DNA from: Metallyticus violacea
Taxonomy: Eukaryota; Arthropoda; Insecta; Mantodea; Metallyticidae
Direction of reading: 5' to 3'
NCBI GenBank assembly: GCA_030762175.1
Contig: CM060841.1
Location: 6,778,501-6,842,500, forward strand
DNA length: 64,000 bases
Shown: in pieces, positions 21,290-31,880 of the stretch
Layout of the letters: every line of letters begins with the position of its first letter
How positions within the stretch are numbered: the stretch's first letter is position 1
The notes under the pieces: generated by a model
Seen by the model: only the letters and a program-made list of their open reading frames with translations
Told to the model about the DNA's origin: nothing
Databases searched by the model: none
Program-made: the position numbers and the translations under genes

Positions 21290-22382
21290 TTTACACTTTT
21301 GAAAATGAAAATCATTTCAAATATGAATACATGTTACATAATTGTTATGATAATTATTTTAATTATATTTTCACACAGAGATACCAGCTTTTATAAAATA
21401 TGTTAAAAGAGATAACAAATGGTACAATATATTGGAACCACAATCAACCGTTATATTGATCTTCATACAACGCATGAACAAAAGAGCAGTAATTATGCAT
21501 GCCTCCGTTATAATTTTAATGTAATATATATGTGCACAAGTTTATATTTTTATTTTAAAAGTTTATGTAATATAAAACTTTATGTATTTAACTAGATTGG
21601 TATAGTTTTAGTTAGGTGAAACATATTGAATTAATATGCGCATAAATAATTTCGCATACTTTAATTAGGTAAAATGTATTATTTAATTAAGTTGACAGTG
21701 ACATTTCTTTAGCTAGGTAAAATGTAGTTCATCAAGTATAAAAATTATATGTTATGTATTTATTAATTTGCCGTAAGTGATGATAGTATTATCAATACTC
21801 TTCACTGCTTCTTGGTTTTAGGAGCTTATTGTAGAGTTAAAACTAACAATACGTTGAATTAGTCTTAACTATCCAACCTATTATTACTATTATTTGATGT
21901 AAATTCATAATAAATAGTTATCAGTAATTGTAATATCAGAGGTTCTGATAAGAGTGGTCGTTGACTGTTATCAGATAGATATGAATCAAAATACCCTTTC
22001 ATATCGTCCTTTCATCATTTATTACAGTTTGGGTTAATTAAATCCCCACTGATAACAAATTCAACAATATTTTGACATTACATTTGTGTTTCCAGAAGAG
22101 TATCGTATGTCTAATGGAAGTACAGATCTTACCTTACAGTTTAGTTAGATATGGAATCAGAAATATAAAAAGACTAAATATCGCAAAAATGAATATATTT
22201 TGTAAATAATTTAATGCCAAATATTGTATTTATATCTAGGAACCATAAAATTTCCAAAAGTATTACTTTTGCTAGTAGAAAATCGTTTACTGCCATCTAG
22301 CGCGAAAAATTTCTAATAATAGTACCCGTACAAAGACTTGTCTGCAAGCGGACTTTACCGACATCTAGCGAGAAAGTATTGT
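21290..22382 (-). repeat. Inner right arm of giant inverted repeat, 1093 bp, near-identical
   Basis: Mirror of 19424-20516; see that entry. It begins tttacacttttgaaaatg and ends gcgagaaagtattgt. Outside its right border (gcatatctgcat) the inverted similarity continues at once but at clearly lower identity. Confidence 0.95.
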
Positions 22383-23745
22383 GCATATCTGCATACAACA
22401 CGCACATTACAAATTTGTACTGGCGTAAACTAAACCTGCAGCTCCGTGGGGGAAAGAAGAAAAAGAAGAAGAAGAAGAAGAAGAAGAAGAAAGAAAGAAA
22501 AAGGAATTTAAAAAGAGCATCCTCTTTAGCGAGCTTTTGAGAAGTATTTTCAAAATTATCTGTGTAGAAACGCAGCTTTGCGCACTTTGATTTTAACGCC
22601 TGTTTGCACTACACGGGCATAATAGGCGGTGATGATACACGAGATGAAATTATAAATTGTGAAAGCTTTTTATTTTATTACTTTTTTATTTATTTATTTT
22701 TAAAGGAACCGTCTCAGCCCTACGTTTTATAATCCTCCCGACATTTGCTATTGATGAGACTAAAGTTAACCTGGAAACATCCTAAATTAGAGCGGGTAGT
22801 CCTGACAGTAATAGAATTGCAGAACACCCTATGTCCCTTATTGACTATCGCGCCTTGGTGATATTCTATGCTTTGTTTCGTAATCGCTTATTCTTGGCGA
22901 GATTTTCAAATTGCATTATAAAGTTCATTTTGATTTTTTTGGGTAGGCGTTAAAAAGTGTTAGAATTTTACTGCTCCCCCTCCCCTGAAATGATGGAGGT
23001 GTTCAGAAGAAAGTCTTTTCTTCTACATTTTATGTTTCTCGGACATAGGAGACGTGTTAGTAGTCAGTAATATATTTTTCAGTAGAAAACTGCATGTTTG
23101 TGCTGAGGCAAATAGATAAGTATTTGCATTTGTCCAGATATCTCATGCATAGAGAATTTATTTAGATTATTATCTAACGGCATTCATTACACGAATTATT
23201 AAGTATTTTAATACTTCCGTAAAACGGTATTTCAATTTGGAAAATGTATATAACAGCTGTAGAACGCACTGTAAAATAATTAATTATGTTCAGTAATATG
23301 GTGTGCTTTGGCCTTGCTATCTTTGGAAGTTTTAAAAACCGCTTATAAATTGTCCATTATCCAGGAATACAATTTTGAACTTTGAAATTTATAGCTTTAC
23401 AGGCTTATTTTATGTACTTTATGCTCACAGCCTTAGTAATTTTAATAATTAATTTAACAATTTAGTACGTTGACATATTTACTAAATAGAATATGTAAGC
23501 TACTTTCCTGTAATAAAAAATTAATACATTTCACATATAGCAAAACAGTGCTTCAACATTTCGGTTATTACATGACATAATATTATAGTTGATTTATAGG
23601 TAGTAGAAATTAGTTAAGTATAAATGTCTTTCACGTTTATATTTATATTAGAGTTCCTTCCATAAACAAATTGATAAAACATACCAATGAATAAAATATA
23701 ATGTTAATTGTACATATTAAGAGCAAAACAATAAAACTACACATG
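22383..23745 (-). repeat. Outer right arm of the giant inverted repeat (diverged)
   Basis: Reverse-homologous to 17760-19323: aacctgcagctccgtg against the left arm's cacggagcttcaggtt; cttttgagaagtattttcaa on both sides; gtgatgatacacgagatgaa on both sides; the tagcaaggccaaag segment; then down to cataaacaaattgataaaac and acaataaaactacac. It has a (GAA)n array (22455-22495) absent from the left arm. Confidence 0.8.
22585..22800 (-). mobile_element. SINE family 2 copy, decayed (partner of 18731-18960)
   Basis: Minus strand: ttaacgcctgtttgcactac, gtgatgatacacgagatgaa, aaaggaaccgtctcagccct, tttgctattgatgagactaa. Same flanks as the left-arm copy. Confidence 0.6.
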
Positions 23746-23884
23746 TTCCATTCATTATCTAATCAAATAAATTTTTGAACATGTGCCATTTCAATATCAA
23801 AAAAATATAAAATATTACAACTCCAGAAAATATTGTTTGAAATGAATATGTAAACTATATAGGACTCAACGAGTTCGAAATATT

Positions 23885-23960
23885 GTGATCTCAAGTGTGA
23901 CATTATCTTAGTGTTTTATCCTTTTCTACTTTTATAATTACTGTTAATTTATATATATAT
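23885..23960 (+). mobile_element. Penelope-like element 3' untranslated fragment
   Basis: gatctcaagtgtgacattat, cttagtgttttatccttttc and ataattactgttaattt match the 3' ends at 11300, 37420 and 43150. Only this piece is present. Confidence 0.65.
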
Positions 23961-25020
23961 TCCCGGAACTGGTTTAATGTTAATATGCTTTTTAACAACT
24001 TTCTATGAATTAAAATAAAAACATGAAATGTGAACTGACGTATAACTTTATCTTGGCAAAGTCGCTTCAAATTGGCGCCCAACTTGGGGCCACTATAGAA
24101 CTCCAAACCGCTTCAAGCCAATTTGATAAAATTTTAACCACAACAATAATAATAAAAAAACTCGCTTTAGTCGCTTTTTCCAGTTAGTGAAACATATGTT
24201 CACCAATTCGATCCCTCGTCTAAGCTTCAAAGGAAGATATCCAGGATCACTAATTCGCAAATTTAGAGATCATTCCTCCGCAGACAGGATTATGGCTACT
24301 AGTTTTAAAGTACTGAGGGAATTTTAGTGACTGATTATGTAGAACGTTGCCACACAATCAGGGACTAGTATTTCGCGCCGTTAATTATCAAACTTCCTGA
24401 TTACCTTCAAAGAAAAAAAAAGAGGAAAGCTGTTGCGTAGAGTAACTGTAGTAATATGCTGCAAAATTAAATAAATAATTAAATGAAGTTGGCAACACTG
24501 CAAGTCGTATTGACAAGGAATAAGATCCGGAGGCAGAGCCGGTCAATACACGCTACTAGTTGCCACTCAGAAAAAATATCCGAATTTTTCACTTCAGCTG
24601 TAAATAAATACGCAATGAACTTCAAATCTGTATGAAGAATATTTTCCCTATTACATTATTGAAAGATCTTTGACACCATAGCCAAAAATTTCGCTTTTGG
24701 AAAGTTTTGATAATACATCCAGAATTTAATCCGATTGAAGCCTGGTGCTTTAACGCAAGTTAAAGAACCCCTTATCTGGACAAAGTTACGCCGTTTCATG
24801 TCCAAGTAATATCTTAGTTCCTCATTAGATGGCAATGGAAATGATGGGCTGACATTTATCACTCTAACTTCTATAGGAAAGTAAGAGTAACTGAATTCTC
24901 CGTTGTATGGTAACCTCTCTCGAGATGAGCCCAAGACTTCAAAATGGGCAGTGATGCCAAAAGCAGCAGTATTAGATAGTAGTGCTGGAAGTAGTAGTAA
25001 TAGCAGTAGTTGTTGTTGAT
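23961..25020. other. DAT intron, nothing recognised
   Basis: AT-rich. A minus-strand frame at 24656-24934 resembles no family I know. Confidence 0.45.
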
Positions 25021-25313
25021 TTTATTGATTTGATTTACCTCTGGTCGCCTATAACAGCTCAGGTCATCAGCGTCCCATTCAATTCAGGGCGTGAAACGGC
25101 CAACAAATTTTGCTCAGAGGCCTCTTCTTTCAGGCTTGAGGTTTTTTTTTCGTGCCGTAAATGTACGACACGGGATCTACAGCTTTACTTCCCTTCCGAA
25201 GGAAGCCATGCTTAGGATTTTTACACCCGAATCCATCGATCCTGGCCGGGATCGAACCCGCGATCTTGGGTTTAGAAGGCAAGTATGGTTACCACTACAC
25301 CACCAGGACCGAC
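25021..25313 (-). mobile_element. SINE family 1 copy inside a TAG microsatellite
   Basis: Full-length minus-strand copy; head at the right (ccaccaggaccg, 25300-25311), body reading gcgtcccattcaattcaggg, gaagccatgcttaggatttt. TAG-rich sequence lies on both sides (agtagtagtaatagcagtag at about 24989-25008, and the long array from 25314), so it landed in a microsatellite. Confidence 0.9.
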
Positions 25314-25546
25314 AGTAGTAGTAGTGGTGGTGGCGGTGGTGGTGGTGGCGGCGGCGGTGGCGGTAGTAGTAGTAGTAGTAATAGTAGTAGTAGTAGTAGT
25401 AATAGTAGTAATAGTAGTAATAGTAGTAGTAGCAATAGTAATAGTAATAGTAGTAGTAATAGTAGTAGTAATAGTAATAGTAGTAATAGTAGTAGTAGTA
25501 GTAGTAGTAATAGTAGTAATAGTAGTAGTAGTAATAGTAGTAGTAA

Positions 25547-25624
<78 letters not shown>

Positions 25625-25627
25625 CAG
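25314..25627. repeat. (TAG)n microsatellite array, about 310 bp
   Basis: Starts with TGG/CGG variants (25324-25367), then TAG units with scattered TAA variants, and about 25 uninterrupted TAG units at the right end. It generates open frames on both strands (poly-Ser, poly-Val, poly-Tyr, poly-Thr) that are not genes. Confidence 0.97.
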
Positions 25628-25954
25628 ATGAACACATTTTAGCTGTTAACCTTCATGTATAGTTCTCTCGGCTGCTAAAAAGACTTTTAATTTTTATTTA
25701 GTCCTCCACAACTTAATATTAAATAGACCTCAAATGGACCAAATCAAACGTATAACTCTGCTCAATCTTACAACTTGTATTAAACCAGTTTAAAAAGAAA
25801 ACATGCCTGTAAAAATTACTCATGATTTTATGTAAATGTAATTATGTAAATTGGCCATCTGTAGTTTGGTATGAATATTTATTTTTTATTTAAATTAAAT
25901 TATCAATGCTATATCATTAACTTACTACAAAATAGAAAACTATAAGGTACTCAC
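25628..25954. other. DAT intron, nothing recognised
   Basis: AT-rich gap between the TAG array and the TM3 exon. Confidence 0.5.
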
Positions 25955-26109
25955 AGCTCTGCACTGCGGGGTGTTCCACTCGTTATCGCAGGATGTCCAT
26001 GGCAGAGTGCTCGTGAAAGATGCAAAGAAAAAGCGCAGAGCCCAGGCAATGATTACATTATAGTAGAAGTCGACGTAAAAGGCGATCAAAACTACAGCGT
26101 AGCCGATTC
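25955..26109 (-). CDS. DAT: Dopamine transporter exon: TM3 and start of extracellular loop 2
   Basis: Internal exon of 155 bp, acceptor tgcag above 26109, donor gtgagt below 25955; enters in phase 1 and ends on a codon boundary. It reads [20 protein letters not shown], then [20 protein letters not shown], then [14 protein letters not shown]3 lines the central substrate site. The segment AFYVDFYYN keeps the aspartate that in Drosophila DAT (D121) shapes subsite B and is unusual among monoamine transporters, and the tyrosine of the central site. Two cysteines nine residues apart ([10 protein letters not shown]) match the conserved extracellular-loop-2 disulfide. The upstream intron (to 51715) is 25.6 kb and the downstream one 9.8 kb, and the latter contains the giant inverted repeat. 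No stop or frameshift is seen. Confidence 0.95.
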
Positions 26110-26874
26110 CTGCAAAATGAAAAGAAAATAATTCTTTATCCTCTTAGTCCTTTATGCTTTCTACACCCGTTGGAGTCTCCTTTAAAGCTGCAACGAGAAA
26201 TTTATAATCTCCAACGTACTTATACTAGTTCTATTTGGAAATTACCTAGCCATTTTGAATATCTCGATAACTGGTCATGTGGCCTTGACGAAACTTGGCA
26301 ACCAGTGTGCTATGCACGCACGAACAGTCGCCCTGTGAGATGCCTGTTCTAATGGCAAAACCTACATCTTGTACAAAGTTTTCTGCCAAAGTGCCAATCA
26401 ACAAGGTCTCTCAGTTCCCTTGCAGCTTAGATGAACTGGCTTTATACCGATGAATGAGAGGGAGGTTCAAATTGCGGACGAAACTATCTACGTTGAAATT
26501 AATGTTCCCAAGGTGGACTTGGCAAAGTTTGAAAAGTGAAATAAGCGACGATATTAATGTGAAGTCTAAAGGAAATGCCGTGAAGAGGGTTATGTGTTGA
26601 ATTAATTATTTTTAATATGGTACAACTATTTTCCTTACATACCTTAAGTATGTAGAATTAGAGAGCACACGCTCTGAATTGAAAAGATAATGCTCTACCA
26701 AATAACATCTTGAGCCGCTTTCTAGCGAATTTCGAAGGAATTGCGGTTGTACCCATGGAACGATTTTTGAATAACTTATTCAAATTCTCATCGGTCCTAC
26801 CTAATAAACACCGAAAAGACAATATATACATATATAATATAAAATAAAAATAAAGTAACACTATTAACAATGTA
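26110..26874. other. DAT intron, nothing certain
   Basis: Intron sequence next to the TM3 exon. A minus-strand frame (26870-26658) runs on from the Penelope-like 3' end with LFGRALSFQFRACAL; no family recognised. Confidence 0.4.
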
Positions 26875-28350
26875 ACAAATTAACAGTAATTATAATAGTA
26901 GTAAAGATAAAACACTAAGAAAAAGTCATACTTGAGATCGCTATATTTCGGACTCGTGGAGCCTTCTATGGCAAGAAGACAAGTGACGGTGATAAAAGTA
27001 AATATTGAGTATCGAAGGTAACGTTATGCATGGAAACAGATGAAACTAGAAATGAGAGTGTGGGGGGGAATTAATACGTAAGATTTAAACCAGGTGGTAT
27101 ATGCGCTTTATGTAAAAATATATCTGCCATTTCTCTATCTCTGAGTAAACTTTCACAGCATTGTGTAGGTAACGCATCAATAAGTGTCAGATTAAAAGCA
27201 TCATCAAAACCCTTACAATGAGACAAGGCATGTTGGGCAACCGGGAAGGGAGACTTGGTTTTAACAGAACGTCTATGATTGTTCATACGTAGCGAAACAA
27301 CAGTAGAAGTTAAACCAATATAAAATGCTTTACAAACCTTACAATATAACATATATACGACGTTCTAGGAAGAACAGGTAGCAAATGAAGAAATGTTAAA
27401 TTCTCTGGATAAATTAGGGCTGTGGAATGAATGGCACGGCATAATTAGCGCACAGGTTTTTCATTTAGGGCGTTGGCAAGGATATGAGCCAGTAAAGGGA
27501 CGTGGTAAATTCGGAGGAGATAGGTTTCGGTGAAATATATTTTTAAGGTTAGGGGGTGTTCTAAAAGTAAGGCGGAGTACAACTTTAGAAAAATCATTTA
27601 AAGATGGATACATTAACAAAGTATCGTGACATTCTTTCAAAATAGGTCTGATGTTTTCAATTCCAGGCACGTAAGAGTCGGCCCTGGTGGTGTAGTGGTT
27701 ACCATACTTGCCTCCTACGCCCAAAACGCGGGTTCGAACCCAGCCAGGATCGATGGATTTTTTTCGGGCGTAAAAATCCTAAGTATGGCTTCCTTCGGAA
27801 GGGAAGTAAAGTCGTGGGTCCCGTGTCGTACATTTACGGCACGAAAAAAACCTCAAGCCTGAAAGAGAGGCCTCTGAGCAAAATTTGTCGGCCGTTTCAC
27901 GCCCTGAGTTGAATGGGAGGCTGATGACCTGAGATGTTAAAGAGCATCCGTAAATAAATAAATAAAAAAAAATCAGGCACGTAAGTGGTAACAAGGTTAA
28001 TGAAGTTTTAGGTTTGCATTGGAAAGTTTTGTGCGATGGGATTATACGGGATTTTAAAAGAGAGGAAGGATAATTTTGGTCTTGGAACTTTTGAGCTAGG
28101 TTTTTAATATACTTGTCAAGAGATGAAAAGTTGTTACAAAAACAAAGACCACAGATTGAAAGAGAAAAAGGAATAGATCTTTTGATATGCAAGCGATGAC
28201 AGCTATCAAAATGAAGATACTGTTGTAAACTAGTAGGCTTAATATACCGTTTAAATAAAAAAAGAACAAATAGTTTTTAAAAATAGGAAAATTGGATCAT
28301 TAGGAGTAGGGGTATACTTGAAAACCAAAATTTAAAAAGCCCTTTGCATT
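26875..28350 (-). pseudogene. Penelope-like retroelement, 5'-truncated, split by a SINE
   Basis: Minus strand, in order. The end of the reverse-transcriptase region reads KRYIKPTSLQQYLHFDSCHR, then LHIKRSIPFSLSICGLCFCN, with KYIKNLAQKFQDQNYPSSLL following. The linker is VVLRLTFRTPPNLKNIFHRN. The GIY-YIG nuclease starts MLYCKVCKAFYIGLTSTVVS and ends MADIFLHKAHIPPGLNLTY with a stop near 27074. Then comes a 3' untranslated part to about 26875 (gtctagcttcttgcc-like, gttttatctttactac). The frame is broken by stops and by a SINE family 1 insertion at 27676-27973 with a perfect 12-bp target duplication. The polymerase catalytic region is absent. Inserted in the 25.6-kb DAT intron. Confidence 0.85.
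27676..27973 (+). mobile_element. SINE family 1 copy with 12-bp target duplication
   Basis: CAGGCACGTAAG occurs directly before (27664-27675) and after (27974-27985). Head tggtgtagtggttacca, B box ggttcgaaccc; the tail is gtaaataaataaat plus a run of A. It splits the Penelope-like element. Confidence 0.95.
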
Positions 28351-28861
28351 AATTTTGTTTCTATTGTTTTAAAATAAAACAAAATTAACTCAGCATATAA
28401 ACTGTATTTATAACGGTGCATATGTTTTATGTTTAACAGAAGCATCGTCGTGAAGATAGTAAATGTGAAATATTAATATAATATGTGTTTGAGAATTATA
28501 TTTGTATGTAAGAGCGTTCTGTAATAACGTTTGCGTTACATATTTTTACTACAGTAACATTTAAATTAAAATTTAATTTGTTTTCAAATAGTAACATGTT
28601 TTTGTTTTATTGAAATATATGAACATCTCCTTAAATACCCAATGTAACTCGAAACTTTCTGTTATTTCTCTCTATTTTAGTAAATGTAAGGATAATATCA
28701 AGGGCTCAGTTCATAAACATGGTTACATTTAAAAATGTTTAAAAATACCGACACAGTATACCTTTGTCTATCAGTGGTCATAAAATTCATTTAATTAAAA
28801 GTATACATTATTTTTGTGATTTGATTTCAACAACAACAAAAACAACAACAACAACAACAAC

Positions 28862-28897
<36 letters not shown>

Positions 28898-29347
28898 GCA
28901 TGGTTTCTTTTTTGATATACTTATAGATTGCATTTCATTAGTTTAAGGACATAATTTGGATGCTATATTCTTTTTTTAAAGTTACTCTGCTAGATTTGGA
29001 ATTTGCTTAGTTACGGCGTGACGGACTTATTATGATGCGACAGGCTTCTTCCATCAAGGAAGCGCTATAATGTGAAGGCTGCTTGCATGAGAATTGGTTT
29101 TTGTTGACAACGAAGCTAATACCTAATCAACAGTTAATTACGTCGCCATAGCTCTTTCCCTCGCGCAAGTATAACTGCTGGATAAAGCCAACGAGGTTCT
29201 TGACCTGCCGTAACGGAGCGTTGCAATCGCACAGTTGGTTATGTTCCCTGAAGTTATAACATTGAACAATTCGTATCTATGCCTGCACGAGCTCAAACTT
29301 AACATCTTCGCTTTAATACTTTTTTTTTCTAATTTTTTATTCAATAG
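28351..29347. other. DAT intron, no gene seen
   Basis: AT-rich; a compound (AAC)n(AAT)n microsatellite at 28830-28895. Confidence 0.5.
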
Positions 29348-29583
29348 TGTTTAACGCCCGTTTTTACTGAATCATTACAGGCGATGGACACTGATGACAC
29401 GTGAGCTGTAATGATAAACAGAGAAAGGATTTTTTTTTAAGGAAGGATGCATTCCAGGCCTTAGTTAGGGTATATATTTGCCATTTGTAAGGGCTGAGGA
29501 AGACCTGGAAAAAAACCTCAGACAGAGAGGACGGTCTTGGTGTGAATCGCACCCCAGACCTCACGAGTCCGCGCCATTAACAG
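29348..29583 (-). mobile_element. SINE family 2 copy
   Basis: Minus strand: gtgtttaacgcccgttttta at the left, ggaaggatgcattccaggcc, ggtcttggtgtgaatcgcac (damaged B box) and cacgagtccgcgcc at the right. The first part of the head is lost. Confidence 0.85.
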
Positions 29584-29754
29584 TTCGTGAGAACGTAGAT
29601 AATGAATTCACAGTGCTGAAGGTTGTATATAAGTTTTTTGTTTGTTTGTTTTTTTTTTCTGGTTTAGTTTTGCAACGTCTGGAGTATAAAAGACTACAAA
29701 TAGGTGTTCCCCCCACTTTTAGAAGTTTATATATTTACTTATTAATAACTGAGC
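29584..29754. other. Intron gap, nothing recognised
   Basis: Short AT-rich gap with a T run. Confidence 0.5.
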
Positions 29755-30010
29755 AGGTTGACTCAGACCCTAACGTTTGGAACTCGCATTCGGGGGATTC
29801 CGGGTTCAAATCCCTTGGCGCCGACCATTCAGCCCTTCCCCCCTCCTAGTTTCAGGGAAGGATCTTTACTTTCCACGAATTTTCCACTCTCCCATGGTTC
29901 CATTCCGTGGTTCTATTAAAGTAGCAGTGCGAGCTGGGCTGGCGCGGTGTGATGGTAGCTTGCGCATTAGGAATATTTCTGCCCCGATATCTGATATTGG
30001 AACGTATCTT
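29755..30010 (+). mobile_element. SINE family 3 copy with tRNA-like head
   Basis: Head ttgactcagaccctaacg-tttggaactcgcattcgg, with B box gggttcaaatccc (29803-29815) and the pairing ttggcgcc nearby. Body: aaggatctttactttccacg, aattttccactctccc, ggcgcggtgtgatggtagct, atttctgccccgatatctga. Related to 8841-9060. Confidence 0.6.
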
Positions 30011-30393
30011 TTGACGGGGCTCTAACTCCATGGGGGGGGGGGGAAGACTTCACATATTGTATATGAATACATGTTAAATACGCCGTCTACCTCCGCACAG
30101 TCCTACCGACGAATCCTGGCCGCCCTGTGTCACCCTCGCGTCTTCCCTTCCTCCTGGAGGTGTTCCCATTGGGGGCGTAGGCACAAACGACTAGCCGTGA
30201 ATAAGACTGAAGTACCAAAGCATACTCCTCCGTTCCAAATAATCCGATCTATTATAATACTTATTACTAATAATACTATCTATGCCTTGACAGTACAGCT
30301 TTATATCTAGTATTTCCAATGTAGGTATTCACTGATTATGCAAATTATACAAAATTGCTACATGCTATTCTAGTAAATTTGCAATGTATGATA
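30011..30393. other. DAT intron, nothing recognised
   Basis: Contains a G run (about 30031-30043); no repeat family recognised. Confidence 0.5.
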
Positions 30394-30995
30394 CAGAGGT
30401 GCCAAAAATGTATACACACTTCAAGCAAATAAAAAACCGTGTTAACATAACAAAACTGAATTCACACAAACAGAAAATGATAAACTCTAATCATCTTAGA
30501 CTTTTATAGTTACAACAGTTGCCCAAAATGCCCACCATTGGCGTCGATACACTTCTGAGTACGTTGAACTACTGATTGAGCAACGTTTGCGAAAGTGTCC
30601 TCAGTGATTGTAGAACATACCGTTTCAATTTCTTCCCGAAGTGCTGCCAGTGTAGCTGGTTTTCTACGGTATACAATATCCTTAAGAGTTCCCCATAGGT
30701 AGAAGTGCAACGGAGTTAGATACGGAGAACGCGGTGGAAACTCAATCGGACCTCTTCGTCCTATCCAGTGCCTTGGATACTTCAAAATTGCTTTCCGCTG
30801 TTCAAACGATTATCTTGGCTTCATTTGTTCATTGTTGATTTACCTGTCACGCAACAACGCTATCATAATGTATGTGAGTCACATCTGTTTACAGAACATC
30901 ATACTACACATTACTGTTGTGTTTCGGTCCAACTTTGAAATATATTAAATAGATATCTACTGTGAAAGTGTGTATACATTTTTTGGCATCCTAGG
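30394..30995 (-). mobile_element. Non-autonomous Tc1-like element, DUF4817 type, copy 3 (same central deletion)
   Basis: TA on both sides (30392-30393, 30996-30997). Ends cagaggtgccaaaaatgtat and tacattttttggcatcctag. The minus-strand frame 30785-30510 carries MKYPRHWIGRRGPIEFPPRS, then TLKDIVYRRKPATLAALREE, ending ANGGHFGQLL. Upstream in the same frame MKPR is followed by a stop where relatives have Leu, then SFEQRKAILKYP. The junction KYPR-WIGRRGP is the same as in the copy at 10.3 kb. Confidence 0.85.
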
Positions 30996-30997
30996 TA

Positions 30998-31240
30998 TTT
31001 ACAATGTGTGTAAATTACAAGTAATTTAGTCCATGTCGAAAACACTACATGCTATGTCTTCACAATACAACTTTATATCCGTATTTACAATATACGTATC
31101 CACTTGTCTTCCTTACTTCTTGCATTTATTTATTTCTTTTATTTCCTTCTTCCTAAAAACCACACTTCTATTTCTGCCACACACATTTTCTTCATGAAAT
31201 TGTTTATTATTGTTCTTTTTATGAATGTATTATTCTTTAG

Positions 31241-31292
<52 letters not shown>

Positions 31293-31655
31293 ATTTGCTT
31301 CTATGCTTCATTCTCTTTCTTATTGGTTCAGTTTCCAACAGCTAATAATTTCAATAACATTTGTAATATATGAATCTTTGGTTTATCCTTCAATTTTCTT
31401 CCTCGCTCTTCTTCTTCTTTTTTTTTTCTTTTTCACAGAATATGTTCAATATCTCTCTCAAACGCATAATAGCAAACTTAGTATTTTCCATCTTTTTCTG
31501 GTATATTTCCCTTTCTTTTTCCATTATTTTTTCCTTGAATCTATCTACTCGTCCTCGTTTGTTAATCTATCCAAGCCATTTTTATATTCTTTCTTCCGAA
31601 TTCATTGTTGGTTTAAGTTTGTGCATTTAATATGTGATAAGCATTAAAAAAAATT
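30998..31655. other. DAT intron, pyrimidine-rich, no gene seen
   Basis: An (ATT)n array at 31240-31290 followed by long T/C-rich sequence; the open frames here are low-complexity Leu/Phe/Ser runs. Confidence 0.5.
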
Positions 31656-31880
31656 GTCCATACCGGAGGTCTAATGGTAACAATACTTGCATCGTCGCGG
31701 ATTCATGCTCGGCCAAGGCCTAAATATCCTAAGTATGGCTTCCTTTGGGAGGGAACTAAAGACGTTGCTCAAGCCTGAAAGAAGAGGCCTCTGAACAAAA
31801 TTTATTGTCTGTTTTACGGCCTTAGCTGAATTGGAAGCTAATGCCTAGAGATGTTAAGGAGCGATCTTAAACATAATGTA
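31656..31880 (+). mobile_element. SINE family 1 copy, decayed
   Basis: Head reduced (gtccataccggaggtctaat); body atcctaagtatggcttcctt, aagaagaggcctctgaacaa, ending agatgttaaggagcg. The stretch with cgtacatttacggcacg is deleted. Confidence 0.8.

Noticed and set aside
19424..22382. Interpreting the palindrome as an ordinary TIR transposon
   Set aside because: No flanking target duplication (agtagt left, gcatat right), no transposase linked to the arms, and the inversion extends beyond the arms. Not excluded, but unsupported.
25161..25662. Open frames of 120-156 codons on both strands (poly-Ser, poly-Val, poly-Tyr, poly-Thr)
   Set aside because: They are translations of the TAG microsatellite and the adjoining SINE.
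26930..26990. Hammerhead ribozyme in the Penelope-like 3' ends
   Set aside because: A box-II-like CGAAAT is present, but I found no CUGANGA core at the right distance on either strand; only a covariance-model search could decide.
27461..28192. Separate protein-coding genes from frames at 27461-27724, 27626-27862 and 27779-28192
   Set aside because: They are parts of the Penelope-like element and of the SINE inserted in it.
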